Shown here: positions 1 to 7,011 of the stretch, piece by piece
Position numbering within the stretch: the first letter of the stretch is position 1
Layout: each line of letters begins with the position of its first letter
Assembly: GCF_036946495.1 (NCBI RefSeq)
Contig: NZ_JAQIIX010000002.1
Location: forward strand, 2,294,001-2,358,000
Reading direction: 5' to 3'
DNA: 64,000 nt
From: Mycolicibacterium neoaurum
GTDB lineage: Bacteria; Actinomycetota; Actinomycetes; Mycobacteriales; Mycobacteriaceae
The notes under the pieces: model-generated
What the model was told of the DNA's origin: nothing
What the model saw: only the letters and a program-made list of their open reading frames with translations
The model's database searches: none
Translations under genes and position numbers: made by a program

Positions 1-432
1 GCTGTCGAACACCCGGTAACTCGACCCCGCGGAGTACGACATCCCCTCACCGAGGGGCTGATGGACCTTGCGATAGGTGCCGTACACCTGGTGGCCATCG
101 AGAACGGCGGCCGTGTTGTATCGGGTCTCACCGTCGTCGGCCAGTTCGCAGAACCCGATGGCGATGGTGAGATCGCCGACGATCTGCTGGACTCGGGCGA
201 TCTCCGGCCCATCGATCCTAATGGCAGGTGGCAGATCCCGTTTCGTGGTCCGCACGGTATCGCCGTGGTTTCCCAGGGAGGACAGGTATCCGCCGATCGC
301 GGCCTCGGGCAGCACCATGAGGTCCACGCCGGCCGCCCGGGCCTGGTCGGTGAGCGAGGAGATGAGCGCGTAGTTCTGTTCGAGATCGCGGGTGAAGTTC
401 GCCGAAACGGCCGCCAGGGTGGTCACCGTCAT
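1..432 (-). CDS. Nit1-type nitrilase / carbon-nitrogen hydrolase (partial, 3' end outside window)
   Basis: The first 144 residues of a nitrilase-superfamily enzyme start at the ATG at 432 and run off the left edge. Seen: the LPEAAIGGY stretch around residue 40 carries the family's catalytic Glu, and YRKVHQPLGEG near residue 125 carries the catalytic Lys. The Cys segment lies outside the window. It is two bases from the end of the Sll0783-family gene, so the two are probably one leftward transcript. Such pairs belong to the Nit1C cluster, which is linked in the literature to cyanide/nitrile nitrogen assimilation. The family call is strong; the substrate is inferred from the cluster. Confidence 0.85.
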   Translation of the reverse strand, partial: MTVTTLAAVSANFTRDLEQNYALISSLTDQARAAGVDLMVLPEAAIGGYLSSLGNHGDTVRTTKRDLPPAIRIDGPEIARVQQIVGDLTIAIGFCELADDGETRYNTAAVLDGHQVYGTYRKVHQPLGEGMSYSAGSSYRVFDS

Positions 433-434
433 CT

Positions 435-956
435 CTAGACCATGTAGGTGGAGTTGATGATGGAGCCCTTGCGGGCATAGTGGATCAGGGCGTCCTGGAC
501 GTCGAGTGGGTGGGCCGGGATGACGCCGTCGATCAGATCTTCCTCGCGCCCACCGTGCAGGCCGAGCCCGAAGCGGCAGCAGAAGACTGTGCCGCCCTCC
601 TTGATGAAGGTCGTCAGCGCGTCATTGATGTTCTGCTCGCCAGGGAATCCTGAATCACCGGTGTTCGGAAAGCCCCGGGTGGCAAGGCAGTTGATGGCGC
701 CGGGGCCGTAGAAGTAGAGCGCCGACTCGAACCCCTTGCGCAGGGCCCGGGTGGCCTGTAGGACCGCCACGAAGGACACCGACGATTCGTGGGCGATGCC
801 ATGGACGAGGGTGAAGTAGCTTTCGCCTTCTTCGGCCTGGTAGTCCGGGAAGATCTTGGTCCCGCCGTAGATGGAGGTGCCCTTCGGGAGGGCGGGATGC
901 GGAATCTCGGCCAGCGAGGTGGCGATGTTCGCGGTGATGGATTCGTCAAAGGACAT
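435..956 (-). CDS. MSMEG_0572/Sll0783-family nitrogen-starvation response protein
   Basis: This 173-residue protein begins MSFDESITANIATSL and is recognised as the small protein that accompanies Nit1 nitrilases in cyanobacteria and mycobacteria. No catalytic motif is obvious. The core contains a run of small hydrophobic segments (SVSFVAVLQATRALRKG, VFCCRFGLGLHGGRE) suggesting a DsrE-like alpha/beta fold; that fold is an inference. The ATG at 956 is chosen over upstream in-frame starts because a GGAG lies about seven bases before it and the upstream residues look non-coding. It is the first gene of the leftward cluster and its stop nearly abuts the nitrilase start. Its biochemical role is unknown; expression under nitrogen starvation is known for the cyanobacterial member. 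Confidence 0.8.
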   Translation of the reverse strand: MSFDESITANIATSLAEIPHPALPKGTSIYGGTKIFPDYQAEEGESYFTLVHGIAHESSVSFVAVLQATRALRKGFESALYFYGPGAINCLATRGFPNTGDSGFPGEQNINDALTTFIKEGGTVFCCRFGLGLHGGREEDLIDGVIPAHPLDVQDALIHYARKGSIINSTYMV

Positions 957-1120
957 AGTGTGCTCCGGGTTTCGTATCGCGGTTCGTCGGCGGTGTCGCC
1001 GGGCGGCGGCCGGTGATCGGCTGGCTCCATTAGATGCGCCGACCATTTCCGCGTGGTTAGGCCCGGAATACGGATACGTTGCCATCGGCTCACTGCGGAA
1101 ACGTCCGTGAAACATGAATT

Positions 1121-1137
1121 ACGTTGTGCCGCAACGT
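1121..1137. promoter_or_regulatory. Inverted repeat between Nit1C cluster and LysR gene
   Basis: ACGTTGTGCCGCAACGT forms an imperfect dyad (ACGTTG on one arm, CAACGT on the other). It lies in the 296-bp divergent gap between the Sll0783-family gene (start 956) and the LysR gene (start 1253). Such a site could be an operator for either transcript. It does not fit the GlnR spacing I tried. The rest of the gap shows no gene. Confidence 0.35.
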
Positions 1138-1252
1138 TAAATGGCCCGAGCGGAAATCCGCCGGGCCTGTAATATAGATAGTACACCATGAATTAGTGGG
1201 CTATCAATCTGAACGAGGCCGCGGTGGTATCGCCTTCGTTTAGCCTTGACGG

Positions 1253-2107
1253 GTGAAACTGGACGGCCAGCAGTTGGCGGCCTTCGCCGCCGTACTCGAC
1301 CTGGGCAGTTTCGATGCTGCCGCCGAGCGGCTACACATCACCCCGTCGGCGGTGAGCCAACGGGTCAAAGCCCTTGAGCAACGGGTGGGGCAGGTTTTGG
1401 TGGTCCGCGAGAAGCCCTGCCGGGCGACACCCGCCGGAGTGCCGATCCTGCGACTGGCCGCCCAGATCGCCACGCTGGAATCGGAGGCACTGGCCGAAAC
1501 CTCTGGGGGCTCCGCCGAACGCACCCGCATCGCGGTCGCTGTGAACGCCGACTCGATGGCCACCTGGTTCACCGCGGTATTCGGGCTGCTGCCCGAGGTA
1601 CTGTTCGACGTCCGCATCGAAGACCAGGATCACTCGGCCCGGTTGCTTCGGGAGGGTGCGGTGATGGGCGCTGTCACCACCGAACGCGCCGCGGTCCCAG
1701 GGTGCCGGGTCCAGTCGCTGGGTGTCATGCGCTATGTCCCCGTCGCGTCGGAGGATTACGTGGCGCGGTATCTACCGGAGGGATTCACGGCCGCCGCTGC
1801 CGCACAGATGCCCTCGCTGGCGTGGAACCGCGATGACGCGTTACAGGACAAGCTGATTCGGAAAGCCTTCCGACGCGACGTGCAGCGTCCCGTGCACTAT
1901 GTGCCGACGGCAGAGGGGTTCGGCGCGGCCGTGCGCGCCGGCCTGGGCTGGGGCATGTATCCCGAGCAACTGGTGACCGCGGACTTTGTGCACCTATCAC
2001 CGATACATCTTGACGTGCCATTGTTCTGGCAGTCTTGGAAACTTGACAGCGCGCTGGTCGACTCGATCGGTCGCGCCGTATCGACTGCGGCCGGCATTCT
2101 CCGCTGA
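1253..2107 (+). CDS. LysR-type regulator, ArgP/LysG family
   Basis: This is a 284-residue LysR-family transcription factor. The N-terminal winged helix-turn-helix is at about residues 3-60 (LAAFAAVLDLGSFDAAAERL then TPSAVSQRVKALE). A periplasmic-binding-protein-like effector domain follows. Overall pattern and length resemble ArgP/LysG, which in mycobacteria and corynebacteria control the LysE basic amino-acid exporter. No lysE homologue lies next to it here; the divergent neighbour is the Nit1C cluster, so it may instead regulate that cluster (inference). The GTG start at 1253 is used because it directly precedes the conserved helix. It ends at a strong bidirectional terminator. Confidence 0.85.
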   Translation: MKLDGQQLAAFAAVLDLGSFDAAAERLHITPSAVSQRVKALEQRVGQVLVVREKPCRATPAGVPILRLAAQIATLESEALAETSGGSAERTRIAVAVNADSMATWFTAVFGLLPEVLFDVRIEDQDHSARLLREGAVMGAVTTERAAVPGCRVQSLGVMRYVPVASEDYVARYLPEGFTAAAAAQMPSLAWNRDDALQDKLIRKAFRRDVQRPVHYVPTAEGFGAAVRAGLGWGMYPEQLVTADFVHLSPIHLDVPLFWQSWKLDSALVDSIGRAVSTAAGILR

Positions 2108-2122
2108 ACCGCAGCTGAAAAG

Positions 2123-2161
2123 CAGGTGACCTACGGCCCGTCGGGGTCCGTAGGTCACCTG
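2123..2161. terminator. Bidirectional hairpin terminator
   Basis: Perfect 14-bp arms CAGGTGACCTACGG and CCGTAGGTCACCTG enclose an 11-base loop between the convergent LysR and ferritin-like genes. There is no U tract, as is usual in mycobacteria. Confidence 0.8.
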
Positions 2162-2177
2162 ATGACTCGCACGGGTG

Positions 2178-3134
2178 TCAGCTGATGCCGACAATCTCCT
2201 GGGCGATGGCGCTGAGCCGCGCATGGGCGGCCGAGACGACACGCTGCCGGTTCTTGTGGAACTCCTCGTAGGCGATGACCACCCGAATATCGGCGGCATC
2301 GGAGAGATCCTTGACCGCGGCGATGGCGTCGTTGACATTGAGGTTGTCATAGCCGGCGATGGGCAACTCGTCGGCCTCCAGCACACCGGCCTCGCCACGG
2401 ATCGTGTGCAGGACATCGGCGACATCTGCGGCGCCCTCTCGCCGACTGACCTTCTCGGCGGCGGACAGTGCGGCATCCCGTGATGCAGAGAGAGTCTTGA
2501 CGGCGATCTCACCGGCCTGGCTGCCGCGGCTGAGTGCATCATCGAGGGTCGGGCGAGTCGCCCGAGCGGTGGCGTACACCCGCTCGAAGGCCCGCGTGGC
2601 CACGATGCCTGGCAGATTGGCCAACTTCACCGCAGCACCGGCCACAGCCTGAATCGGTGTGCGGCGCAATGCCGCTGGGCCGCCGAGGGCCTCCTCGGCC
2701 AGTACCGTGGTCAACCAGATCACGGTCGCGCTGTGGGCCTCGATCAGTGAGTCGGCGAGATCTTGCACCTGTCGATTGCCCGCGGCGACCGACAGTGACT
2801 TCAGGTAGCGGGCGCGGTCCACGAGCTGATGCTCGAGGGCTAGGTCGCCCAGCAGTGCCTCGGCGAAGGGCTCGGCCTGCTCGGTGAGCGCCTTCACGGC
2901 GGCGGCTGCGCGGCCGAGCAACGGTCCGAGAATATCGGGCGATCCGCCCAGCTCGCGGATGGCGGCCTCGATCAGCGCGGCACGGGTCCGCGCGTTCTCG
3001 GCGTTGGCCGACAGTTCTTCGCGCACCGCTTCGGTGCGCGCTTGGGCGGTCCGCACCTCGGCGATCTGGATCTCGGTGCTGGTCAATTCCAGGATGGTGC
3101 GCAAATTCGTGATGAGCGCGGTCTTGTCAGTCAT
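2178..3134 (-). CDS. Ferritin-like domain protein with actinobacterial C-terminal motif
   Basis: The protein has 318 residues and is almost wholly alpha-helical. The first ~150 residues look like a ferritin-like helical bundle (repeated E, an R/D/H-rich helix, EHQLVDRARYL). The middle is Ala-rich and amphipathic. The last ~60 residues (ELPIAGYDNLNVNDAIAAV and a following AYEEFHKNR helix) match a short module found at the end of many actinobacterial membrane- or lipid-associated proteins. The start at 3134 is preceded by AGGGGG at good distance. Metal ligands typical of true ferritins are not clearly arranged, so iron storage should not be assumed. It stands alone, convergent with the LysR gene. 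Confidence 0.6.
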   Translation of the reverse strand: MTDKTALITNLRTILELTSTEIQIAEVRTAQARTEAVREELSANAENARTRAALIEAAIRELGGSPDILGPLLGRAAAAVKALTEQAEPFAEALLGDLALEHQLVDRARYLKSLSVAAGNRQVQDLADSLIEAHSATVIWLTTVLAEEALGGPAALRRTPIQAVAGAAVKLANLPGIVATRAFERVYATARATRPTLDDALSRGSQAGEIAVKTLSASRDAALSAAEKVSRREGAADVADVLHTIRGEAGVLEADELPIAGYDNLNVNDAIAAVKDLSDAADIRVVIAYEEFHKNRQRVVSAAHARLSAIAQEIVGIS

Positions 3135-3281
3135 GCGTATCCCCCTGCACGTAACTCGAAATGGATGGATCCGATCGGTCGATCGGACGGTGCGGATGGG
3201 CACCCTCGGCTATCGGCTACCCGGCGACGACGGAGTTGACACGAGACACGCCCGGATGTGGCCCAGATCTCGAAAAGTCTC

Positions 3282-3297
3282 TATGACGATCGTAATA
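3282..3297. promoter_or_regulatory. Candidate TetR operator (16-bp palindrome)
   Basis: TATGACGATCGTAATA is a palindrome except for one mismatched pair. It lies 45 bp before the TetR start at 3342, in the gap divergent from the ferritin-like gene. This is the expected place for autoregulation. Confidence 0.4.
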
Positions 3298-3341
3298 TGG
3301 CATGGTCGCGTCGGTTTATGACGAAAGTTATAGGAGTAACA

Positions 3342-3905
3342 GTGGGTGGCGATGCGCTCAACTCGCGGGACCGCCTGGTCGCCGGGGCAGCTGATCTGCT
3401 TGCGCGCCACGGTTTGGGGACGATGTCAGTGCGCGAACTGGCCCGGCATGCCGACGCCCCGCTCGGGTCGACGTATCACTACTTTCCTGGCGGAAAACCG
3501 GAACTGGCCGCAGAGGCGGTGCGCTGGGCCGACCACGAGACCGGAGCGGTGTTGCGGCAAGGGCTGGCCGACGGCCCCGTCGCCGGGCTGCGGGAGTTCG
3601 TACAGATGTGGCGCCGCACCTTGATCGAAAGCGATTTCGGGCGGGGATGCGCGGTGCTGGCGGTTGCGGTGCATGAGAGCCCCGGCGATGCAGCGCGCGA
3701 TGCCGCGGTCTTCGCGTTCAGTGCGTGGACGGCCGAGCTCTCGGCCGCGCTGCGTCGATGCGGTGTAAGCCAGCGCGCTGCGGCCGATCTGGCCACCTTG
3801 GTGATCGCGGCGATCGAGGGCGCTGTGGCGATGTGTCGTGCCGAGCGCAGCCTGCAGCCGCTGGAAGCCGTGGCCGACCGGTTGGAGGCCCTGCTCAGAT
3901 CCTGA
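3342..3905 (+). CDS. TetR/AcrR-family regulator (LmrA/YxaF-like)
   Basis: A 187-residue TetR regulator. The DNA-binding helices are near residues 10-50 (MSVRELARHADAPLGSTYHYF); YHYFPGGKPELAAEA is typical of the LmrA/YxaF branch, which usually controls drug or small-molecule genes. The GTG at 3342 is preferred to earlier in-frame codons because TAGGAG sits five bases upstream. It converges on the Acg-type nitroreductase gene and the two coding ends overlap by 11 bases. The inducer is unknown. Confidence 0.85.
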   Translation: MGGDALNSRDRLVAGAADLLARHGLGTMSVRELARHADAPLGSTYHYFPGGKPELAAEAVRWADHETGAVLRQGLADGPVAGLREFVQMWRRTLIESDFGRGCAVLAVAVHESPGDAARDAAVFAFSAWTAELSAALRRCGVSQRAAADLATLVIAAIEGAVAMCRAERSLQPLEAVADRLEALLRS

Positions 3906-4881
3906 CGTGCAGCACCTCGCCGAGCGGACGCCGCGGTGTGGGCGGCGGCACTTCGTCGAGTTCGGAGGCCAACCCGATCCTGACCACGATCTGCGGATGG
4001 GCACGGTTGACCAACGTGCCGATGATGTCGCGGCTGGCCGGATGTTCGGTGAGGTGGCTGAGCGTGCACGAGGACAGACCTGCCATGGTCGCGTCCAGCA
4101 GTAAAGCCGAGAGCCTTTCCCCACATCGCAACATGTCCAGTCGGGTGTCCTCGGGGGCGGAGATGACCACCAGGTGTGCCTGGTCCTCGGTGATGTTCCT
4201 GCGCCGCTCTGCGTGCTGTGTCACCGGGAAGTTACGGCCGACATCGACCCGGTCGGCTTCGGCAGCCGAGACGAGCGCGCTGTGCGGAATGCCATCGGTG
4301 ACTTCAAAAGGTGATGTCCACCAGTCAATTTCGTGATGGTATGCGCTGTCGTAGAGGCGCAGGGCCTCGGTGAGCTGGGCGGCATCGGCGACGGCGGGGC
4401 GATCGACCGGATCGATGACATCCACGGTTGCCGCGTCGGGGTCGTGCGCCGCGTTCAGCAGTAGGTCATACGTCGTGGAGTCGGCGGGCGCGGCCAAGGG
4501 CAGGCGGTCGGTTCGGCGGGCGAGGATGGCGTCCGCGTGGCGGCGCTGGTAGGCGGTAACGGTATCCGCCGGTGTCAGTGTGATGGTCGCCAAGTGCAGA
4601 TGGTCGCCAGGGTCGGGGTAGCGGTGAACGGTGGCCTGCAGGCCGGCCGCTGCCGCGGCAACACGGAAGTGGTCGAGGGCTGCGCCGCAACTGATCACAG
4701 CCTGACGGCCGCTGGTGTCGGTGGCGACCAACCGGTCGGTGTCGACGAAAAGCTGTACCCCGTCTGTGGTCATCACCCACCGCCACGGCTGGCTGTTGTG
4801 ATAGGAGGGTGCGCGGCACGCCAGGTGCACGACTTCTTCCACGATTCGTGCATCGGCCGCTGTCTGTGATGTTGCTGCCAT
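3895..4881 (-). CDS. Acg-family FMN-binding nitroreductase-like protein
   Basis: A 328-residue member of the mycobacterial Acg/Rv2032-Rv3131 family, flavin-binding proteins with a duplicated nitroreductase fold. Seen: the N-terminal ACRAPSYHNSQPWRW segment, diagnostic of the family, and the C-terminal LGLASELDEVPPPTPRRPL tail, close to the usual end. In M. tuberculosis these genes are induced by hypoxia and nitric oxide through DosR. Acg is thought to bind FMN without normal nitroreductase activity, possibly sequestering it. A DosR-like box lies just upstream. Length matches the family. Confidence 0.88.
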   Translation of the reverse strand: MAATSQTAADARIVEEVVHLACRAPSYHNSQPWRWVMTTDGVQLFVDTDRLVATDTSGRQAVISCGAALDHFRVAAAAAGLQATVHRYPDPGDHLHLATITLTPADTVTAYQRRHADAILARRTDRLPLAAPADSTTYDLLLNAAHDPDAATVDVIDPVDRPAVADAAQLTEALRLYDSAYHHEIDWWTSPFEVTDGIPHSALVSAAEADRVDVGRNFPVTQHAERRRNITEDQAHLVVISAPEDTRLDMLRCGERLSALLLDATMAGLSSCTLSHLTEHPASRDIIGTLVNRAHPQIVVRIGLASELDEVPPPTPRRPLGEVLHVRI

Positions 4882-4916
4882 GCTGTTCAGTGTGGCGGCG
4901 GGGTCAACGACGTCGG

Positions 4917-4934
4917 TAGGGCCGGAAGTCCCTA
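4917..4934. promoter_or_regulatory. Possible DosR (DevR) box upstream of the Acg-type gene
   Basis: TAGGGCCGGAAGTCCCTA matches 13 of 18 positions of the DosR consensus TSGGGACTWWAGTCCCSA. It sits 36-53 bases before the start codon of a gene family known to be DosR-controlled. Not tested. Confidence 0.5.
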
Positions 4935-4960
4935 GCCTGCTGCGGCGATGGGGTCACATG

Positions 4961-5000
4961 CGAATCGGCCCCCGCCACACTGGTGGCGGGGGCCGATTCG
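4961..5000. terminator. Strong hairpin terminator
   Basis: Perfect 18-bp arms (CGAATCGGCCCCCGCCAC and its complement) close on a 4-base loop. It lies 16 bases after the stop of the short ORF at 5016-5078, so it most likely ends the leftward STAS transcript. Confidence 0.85.
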
Positions 5001-5015
5001 TTGTCGGGATGGGCC

Positions 5016-5078
5016 CTAGTGGGCCGGCTTGCGATGCCGACCGATCAGGGCGGTCAACCAGCGTACGTCGAGCAACAT
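5016..5078 (-). CDS. Possible 20-residue small protein downstream of the STAS gene
   Basis: A short frame starts at the ATG at 5078 and reads MLLDVRWLTALIG, then a basic RHRKPAH tail. It begins 14 bases after the STAS stop, has an AAAGG about ten bases upstream, and ends 16 bases before the terminator. Its position exactly fills the space between gene and terminator, which argues that it is translated. It has a hydrophobic half and a basic half. I do not recognise it; it could be a chance ORF. Confidence 0.4.
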   Translation of the reverse strand: MLLDVRWLTALIGRHRKPAH

Positions 5079-5092
5079 GTCGTTCCGCCTTT

Positions 5093-5515
5093 CTATGCGG
5101 TCTTGCGAAGGAGGGGGAGCAGGCGACGCCGGGCCAGGGTGCCTTCGGCGAAATGATGCAGCGCCTCCGGTACGGAGACCGTGATGGGAAATGCGTCATC
5201 GATCGTGTGCAGTACGTCGAGGACGGGGGCGCCGGCAACCAACGCCCACTCGACACCTGCCATATCGCATTCGTCATCGAGTGCGTAGAGCAGTGCAACA
5301 CCGCGTGCGGACAGGAAGGTCGCGTCGGTGAGGTCGAGGACGAAGGGCTTCTCGGCCAGAACCAGTCGACGCACCTGCTCGGTGAGGCTCTCGACGTTGT
5401 TGTCGTCGATCATGCCGGACACCGTCACCACCAAGGCCAGATGGCGGCACTGCGCCCGCAGTTCCGCGGCGCCGCACTGGACGGCGGGATTGCCATACCG
5501 AAATGCGATTGTCAT
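5093..5515 (-). CDS. STAS-domain protein (anti-sigma-factor antagonist-like)
   Basis: A 140-residue single STAS domain protein. Seen: LALVVTVSGMIDDNNVESL, then LVLAEKPFVLDLTDATFLSARGVALL, where LDLTDATFLSARG occupies the position of the phosphorylatable-Ser loop in SpoIIAA/RsbV (usual form D-[FL]-S-x-[VT]-x-x-[IL]-D-S-[ST]-G). The phospho-Ser position here would be S in FLSARG. Start at 5515 chosen because GGGAGG lies seven bases upstream. Such proteins release sigma factors (SigF/SigB type) by binding anti-sigma kinases; no kinase or sigma gene is adjacent, so the partner is unknown. It is monocistronic except for the short ORF behind it. Confidence 0.75.
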   Translation of the reverse strand: MTIAFRYGNPAVQCGAAELRAQCRHLALVVTVSGMIDDNNVESLTEQVRRLVLAEKPFVLDLTDATFLSARGVALLYALDDECDMAGVEWALVAGAPVLDVLHTIDDAFPITVSVPEALHHFAEGTLARRRLLPLLRKTA

Positions 5516-5735
5516 GGACTGCCTCCCTTCGTGGATCTCAACTGCCATCGAAGTTATCGGGCGACTCTAAGGTACTTGGGAGTAGTGATTGAGACTTTGC
5601 TAAGAAGATTGTCTGAGAGTGGGGTAAGGTTTCGCTGAGCAAAATGTAAGCCGTTGTGTAACAACGCTTTTCGATGCAGCGTTTCGAGAGCGCGAACCGT
5701 GGGTACTGTCTATCGGCTAGTAGCCGACTGGCGCT

Positions 5736-6956
5736 TCAGCGCCGCCACTGCGACCCGTGGTACCCGTCCCACGGCGAATAATCGGCAATGAGTTCTTCTT
5801 GGGCCGGTCGCCGCGACTCCGGGATGTGCTGCAGATTGACCCGGACGCGGTACCAGATCGAGCTCGGTCCGCGCATCCCGTCGATCAGTACGTCGACGGG
5901 CTCGAGGAGTTCTGCCGCCTCGGGATGACGCTTCCTCCACACATCCAAGGCCGTCATCGCCTCATCGCGGGTCTTGGTCCTGGCCACCTCGATGAGCGGC
6001 ATCGTCGAGGTCCGCCGACCGGTGCCCTTGGGCGGCTTCTCAGCCGGACCCAGCCGCTGCGCCAACTCCAGTAAGTCGTCCAGTGTGCCGGGGTGTTCGT
6101 CCATCGCCTTCCACGGATCGCCCATCTCGGCGAAGCGTGCCGGCACCGTCGCCACCGTGAACGCTTCCGGGCGGCATCCGGGCACCTCGTCCCAGTGCAA
6201 CGGTGCCGATACCCGCGCATCTGGGGTGGCGCGCACCGAGTAGGCCGAGGCCACGGTGCGGTCCTTGGCGTTCTGATTGAAGTCAACGAAGACGCGCGCG
6301 CCCCGTTCCTCCTTCCACCAGCGCGCCGTGGCCAGGTCGGGCCTGCGGTTCTCGACTTCGCGGGCCAGCGCCTCGGCGGCCAGCCGGACCTGCTTGAACG
6401 GCCACTGGCGGTGGATACGCGCATAGATGTGGAAGCCGCGCGACCCCGATGTCTTCGGCCATGCCGTCAGGCCATGGTCTTCGAGCACCGATCGCGCGAC
6501 AGCGGCGACCTCGAGGATCTGCGGCCACTCCACACCGGGCATCGGGTCGAGATCCACCCGCAGCTCGTCGGGATGCTCAAGGTCGTCGGCACGCACGGGG
6601 TGCGGATTGAGGTCCACGCAACCCAGGTTCACCGCCCAGATCAGACCCGCGGGTTCAGTGAACACCGCCTCCTTCGCCGACGTCCCGGAGGCGTACTTCA
6701 GTTCGGCGACATCGATGAAATCCGGCCGCTTCTCCGGGGCCCGCTTCTGGAAGACCGCCTCCACCGCGATGCCCTTGACGAATCGTTTGAGGATCATCGG
6801 TCGGTCGCGCACGCCGCGCAGTGCGCCGTCGGCGACCGCAGCGTAGTAATCAAAAAGGTCGGCCTTGGTCAGACCGAGATCGTCGAAGATCACCCTGTCC
6901 GGGTTGGTGACGGGCACCTGCCTACCCGCAATCTCCACCTGCGCGCGAGCGGCCAT
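5736..6956 (-). CDS. Stand-alone LigD-type primase-polymerase (PolD1/Rv0269c-like)
   Basis: A 406-residue archaeo-eukaryotic-primase-superfamily polymerase like the POL domain of LigD, but with no ligase or nuclease domain. Seen: HPDELRVDLDPMPG with metal-binding D135 and D137, KTSGSRGFHIYARI (residues 168-181) with the nucleotide-binding S-G-S and H176, and the basic DRTVASAYSVRA stretch. Mycobacterial stand-alone members add ribonucleotides or fill short gaps in DNA repair. It is divergent from fadD2, exactly as Rv0269c is from Rv0270. The ATG at 6956 directly follows GAGGAG, too close for a normal ribosome site, so translation may be leaderless or use another nearby start. Confidence 0.88.
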   Translation of the reverse strand: MAARAQVEIAGRQVPVTNPDRVIFDDLGLTKADLFDYYAAVADGALRGVRDRPMILKRFVKGIAVEAVFQKRAPEKRPDFIDVAELKYASGTSAKEAVFTEPAGLIWAVNLGCVDLNPHPVRADDLEHPDELRVDLDPMPGVEWPQILEVAAVARSVLEDHGLTAWPKTSGSRGFHIYARIHRQWPFKQVRLAAEALAREVENRRPDLATARWWKEERGARVFVDFNQNAKDRTVASAYSVRATPDARVSAPLHWDEVPGCRPEAFTVATVPARFAEMGDPWKAMDEHPGTLDDLLELAQRLGPAEKPPKGTGRRTSTMPLIEVARTKTRDEAMTALDVWRKRHPEAAELLEPVDVLIDGMRGPSSIWYRVRVNLQHIPESRRPAQEELIADYSPWDGYHGSQWRR

Positions 6957-7011
6957 CTCCTCATCGTAGGTTCGACCCCGCGTAGCGACCGGCGTCACAT
7001 AAGGTTGACAG

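Noticed and set aside
1118..1135. GlnR box before the Nit1C cluster
   Set aside because: TTAC and GCAAC are eight, not six, bases apart with wrong phase; evidence is too weak.
5622..5627. GGGTAA as a SigF -10 element near the STAS gene
   Set aside because: It points away from the STAS gene and lacks GTTT at the right distance.
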